A stretch of 49,515 nt of DNA from Sphaerotilus hippei (GTDB lineage Bacteria; Pseudomonadota; Gammaproteobacteria; Burkholderiales; Burkholderiaceae_C): the NCBI RefSeq assembly GCF_003201595.1, contig NZ_QJJS01000012.1, forward strand, positions 83,366 to 132,880, read 5' to 3'. The translations under genes were made by a program, and so were the position numbers. This document shows, piece by piece, positions 47,707-49,515 of this stretch. The number at the start of each line of letters is the position of its first letter. Positions within the stretch are counted from its first letter, which is position 1. The notes under the pieces were generated by a model. The model ran no database searches, was not told the DNA's origin, and saw only the letters and a program-made list of their open reading frames with translations.

Positions 47707-47740
47707 CAGCAGGTTGTGGAGGCTCGCCCCCCCAGCATCA

Positions 47741-49273
47741 ATGCGATCAGCCCTCTTCGTCGACTTCGACAATGTTTACACCGGACTGCGCAGCCTAAGC
47801 CCAGCCTACGCCGACACCTTCGCCGCAAATCCGTCGCGCTGGATGGCCTGGTTGACCGATGCTCTTCAGCGCCCAGCTGGTGCCGACGGCAGCGCGGCGC
47901 GGCGCATCTTGGTCCGGCGCTGCTATCTCAACCCGGTGGTTTACCAGCGCCATCGAATTGGCTTTAGCCGAGCCGGCTTCGAGATTGTCGATTGCCCACC
48001 CATGACGAAGGCCGGCAAGACCAGCACGGACATCCACATGGTGCTGGACATCATCGACGTCCTTCAGGCCAGCACCCGCTACGACGAGTTCATCGTCTTT
48101 TCGGCAGATGCGGACTTCACCCCGGTGCTGCGCAAGCTCCGGCGAGAGGACCGGCGAACGACGATCTTTGCGGCCGGTGCTACCTCCGCGTCCTACGACG
48201 CTTCCGCCGACCTGATCGTCGACTTGGACGCCTTCATCCATGATGCACTCGGCTTCGATGATGAAGAAGCTGCTCGCGAGACCCCCAATCTGGAAAGCCT
48301 GCTCGCGCAGGCCGAAGGGCTGGTTTGGGAGACGGTCGACAACGCAGACCAGCCCGTCCCATTGCCGGGACTGACCAAGATACTGGCCACGCGCATTCCG
48401 GCGCTGCCAGCAACTGAATGGGCCGGCAAAGGAACGTTCTTTGCGCTGCTCAAGAGCCTGCCGCTGGATCCACTGCGCATTGATCGAGAAGAGAACACCT
48501 TGCTCGATCCTCGCCGTTTGAATGGGCATGCAAACGGCACGACGGCCGCTAGAGTCGTCATGCCGTCAGGCTCGCCGAACAAATCGGACCCTCGGCAGGC
48601 TGCGCAGGTTGCCGACCAGCTTTCTCGGCTCATCGCCGACGAGGTGGCCGAGTCCAACCGCCCGATCGCGGTGGCGCGGCTCGCCCAACTCGCCCGTGCG
48701 GAGTTCCCCGGCATCGAGGTGACTTGGCTCGGTCACGGCAGCTGGAAGAAGCTGCTGGAGTCACTTCGCCCACCCCATGTCAAGATCGTCTGGCAGCAAT
48801 TGGCTGGCTGGGCGCTCGATCCCGATCGGCACACACTGGACCTAGCGGCGGCTGGCACGGTTGCCCACGTCTCAGCGGCCGACAGTGCGCGTGCCGCGAA
48901 GGTTTCCCGCCTGCTGGAAGCGGTTGACCTTCCTTTGTTGGAGCCTGCCAAGTACCGTGCACAACTGGAAGCGTTGTCCATGGCTCTGGACGACCAGCCC
49001 TACGTGCTGACCAACGTCACCAAGTCAATGCGCGACCACTGCCAGCGCTTGGGGCAGCCGGTCAGTCGTGAGCAATGCCTGCGGCTGTTGCGCACATTGG
49101 TGTACGACGGCTTCAACCCTGAAGCTGATCCCCACGGCTTCGAGGATCTTGTGGCGATGACCTGCGGGGTGATCGTCTCGGCTTGTGATCGTGAAGGTGT
49201 GCCTGTAGACGACGCCGACCGCTTCGAGCTTCTGCAGTGGATGACAGATCAAGAGGCTGAAGCGGTTGAGTGA
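47741..49273 (+). CDS. NYN-domain nuclease with two LOTUS/OST-HTH-like domains
   Basis: Predicted RNA-acting nuclease; substrate unknown. Seen: 510 residues. An N-terminal NYN (PIN-like) domain (1-155) carries the acidic set FVDFDN (Asp8, Asp10), KTSTDIHMVLD (Asp97) and SADADFTPVL (Asp123, Asp125). Two winged-helix LOTUS-like units follow, at about 186-260 (ILATRIPALPATEWAGKGTF, FALLKSLPLDPL) and about 283-366 (LAQLARAEFPGIEVTWLGHG, SWKKLLESL). The last 140 residues are helical (SRLLEAVDLPLLEPAKYRAQ ... LVAMTCGVIVSACDREGVPV) and match no domain I know. ATG 47741 begins right at the NYN strand; ATG 47693 would overlap the inverted repeat. No strong ribosome site. NYN-LOTUS architecture is established in bacteria, but function is mostly unknown. 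Confidence 0.85.
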   Translation: MRSALFVDFDNVYTGLRSLSPAYADTFAANPSRWMAWLTDALQRPAGADGSAARRILVRRCYLNPVVYQRHRIGFSRAGFEIVDCPPMTKAGKTSTDIHMVLDIIDVLQASTRYDEFIVFSADADFTPVLRKLRREDRRTTIFAAGATSASYDASADLIVDLDAFIHDALGFDDEEAARETPNLESLLAQAEGLVWETVDNADQPVPLPGLTKILATRIPALPATEWAGKGTFFALLKSLPLDPLRIDREENTLLDPRRLNGHANGTTAARVVMPSGSPNKSDPRQAAQVADQLSRLIADEVAESNRPIAVARLAQLARAEFPGIEVTWLGHGSWKKLLESLRPPHVKIVWQQLAGWALDPDRHTLDLAAAGTVAHVSAADSARAAKVSRLLEAVDLPLLEPAKYRAQLEALSMALDDQPYVLTNVTKSMRDHCQRLGQPVSREQCLRLLRTLVYDGFNPEADPHGFEDLVAMTCGVIVSACDREGVPVDDADRFELLQWMTDQEAEAVE

Positions 49274-49351
49274 GAGGGAATCTCCACATCTCTTGCGGCA
49301 AACGTAGCTGTCCAGTCCCGAATGTTTATGAGCCCGCCGACAAAAAGCTTG

Positions 49352-49379
49352 GGCGTACTGGAGCGTACCTTCCGTACCG
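49352..49379. repeat. Direct repeat, right copy (flanks the NYN gene)
   Basis: The second copy of the 28-nt element at 47461-47488, with three mismatches. It lies 78 nt after the NYN gene stop codon, in non-coding DNA, in the same orientation. Confidence 0.7.
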
Positions 49380-49473
49380 CCGTCGGAATTCGAAGAGTAC
49401 ATCCACTTCAGAGGCAACATCAGGGCGATTGCATGAAGCCACGGTCTCAACATATGGCAGGAGGCTGAGCGAC

Positions 49474-49515
49474 ATGGGAGCGTCATCGCGGCTGCAAGCC
49501 CAACAGGAACTGCAG
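49474..49515 (+). CDS. Start of a further gene, cut by the window edge
   Basis: ATG 49474 is preceded by a perfect AGGAGG at 49459-49464 with 9-nt spacing, and the frame is open for the remaining 14 codons (MGASSRLQAQQELQ). The strong ribosome site is the only support. The product cannot be guessed. The 200 bases before it, after the NYN gene, hold only the right repeat copy. Confidence 0.45.
   Translation, partial: MGASSRLQAQQELQ

Larger units (their letters stand above)
47083..47740. other. 658-bp gene-poor stretch between the tRNA cluster and the NYN gene
   Basis: Several short open frames exist on both strands, but none has a ribosome site, family resemblance or continuous coding character. 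The visible content is a 28-bp repeat copy at 47461 and the inverted repeat at 47672. The base composition is less GC-rich than the core genes, with T-rich stretches. It could be decayed DNA from an earlier insertion at the tRNA end, but I cannot show that. Confidence 0.5.

Overview
The window is GC-rich, tightly packed chromosomal DNA from a betaproteobacterium, most likely of the order Burkholderiales. The evidence is a class I phaC-phaA-phaB polyhydroxyalkanoate operon of the Cupriavidus type, the order yebC-purD-hemF-nadD-rsfS-rlmH-maf-rng, a tolB-pal-cpoB cluster, and LexA with CTGT-N8-ACAG SOS boxes. A genus such as Leptothrix, Sphaerotilus or Rubrivivax would fit, but that is inference. 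Nearly all of the DNA is coding. Many long open frames opposite real genes are GC-driven shadows and are left out.

Layout. 1-5489 (minus) holds a Nudix hydrolase, a LapB-like type I secretion ABC transporter, a LapC-like adaptor, and the N-terminus of a giant LapA-type adhesin with a retention module and a PAAG cleavage motif. 5593-7330 holds maiA, pgeF and a small membrane protein. 7466-11379 is phaCAB, closed by a strong terminator. 11379-13633 has a small unknown protein, lexA, two perfect tandem SOS boxes and a divergent asparaginase. 13685-18679 (minus) has an ABC-F ATPase, mltB and a chemoreceptor with a sigma-28-type promoter. 18847-23382 (plus) has a CoA-binding protein, an acyl-CoA ligase behind a 12-4-12 operator, and an aldehyde dehydrogenase/DUF779 pair behind a sigma-54-type promoter. 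23456-28316 (minus) has nadC, a GT4 glycosyltransferase, an LplT-like carrier and a HerA-like ATPase. 28475-35667 (plus) is an eight-gene housekeeping run in which RsfS carries a histone H1-like tail.

35668-36805 is a decayed accessory patch: an IS5-type transposase scrap, a hipA toxin with a large internal deletion, and an intact hipB-like gene. 36971-43074 is a surface-glycan/LPS region (RgpF-like protein, methyltransferase, two GT2 enzymes, msbA, and a divergent WaaE-like GT2). 43129-46614 is tolB-pal-cpoB plus tcdA. 46697-47034 holds three lysine tRNAs, two of them identical, with their own promoter and terminator. Beyond them lies an accessory zone with a 510-residue NYN-nuclease protein carrying two LOTUS-like domains. 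Imperfect 28-bp direct repeats flank this gene and an inverted repeat sits just before it. A further gene starts at the right edge.

The least explained unit is the NYN-LOTUS gene next to the tRNA-Lys array. The clearest regulatory signals are the paired SOS boxes, the sigma-28 and sigma-54 elements, and the 28-bp operator before the acyl-CoA ligase.
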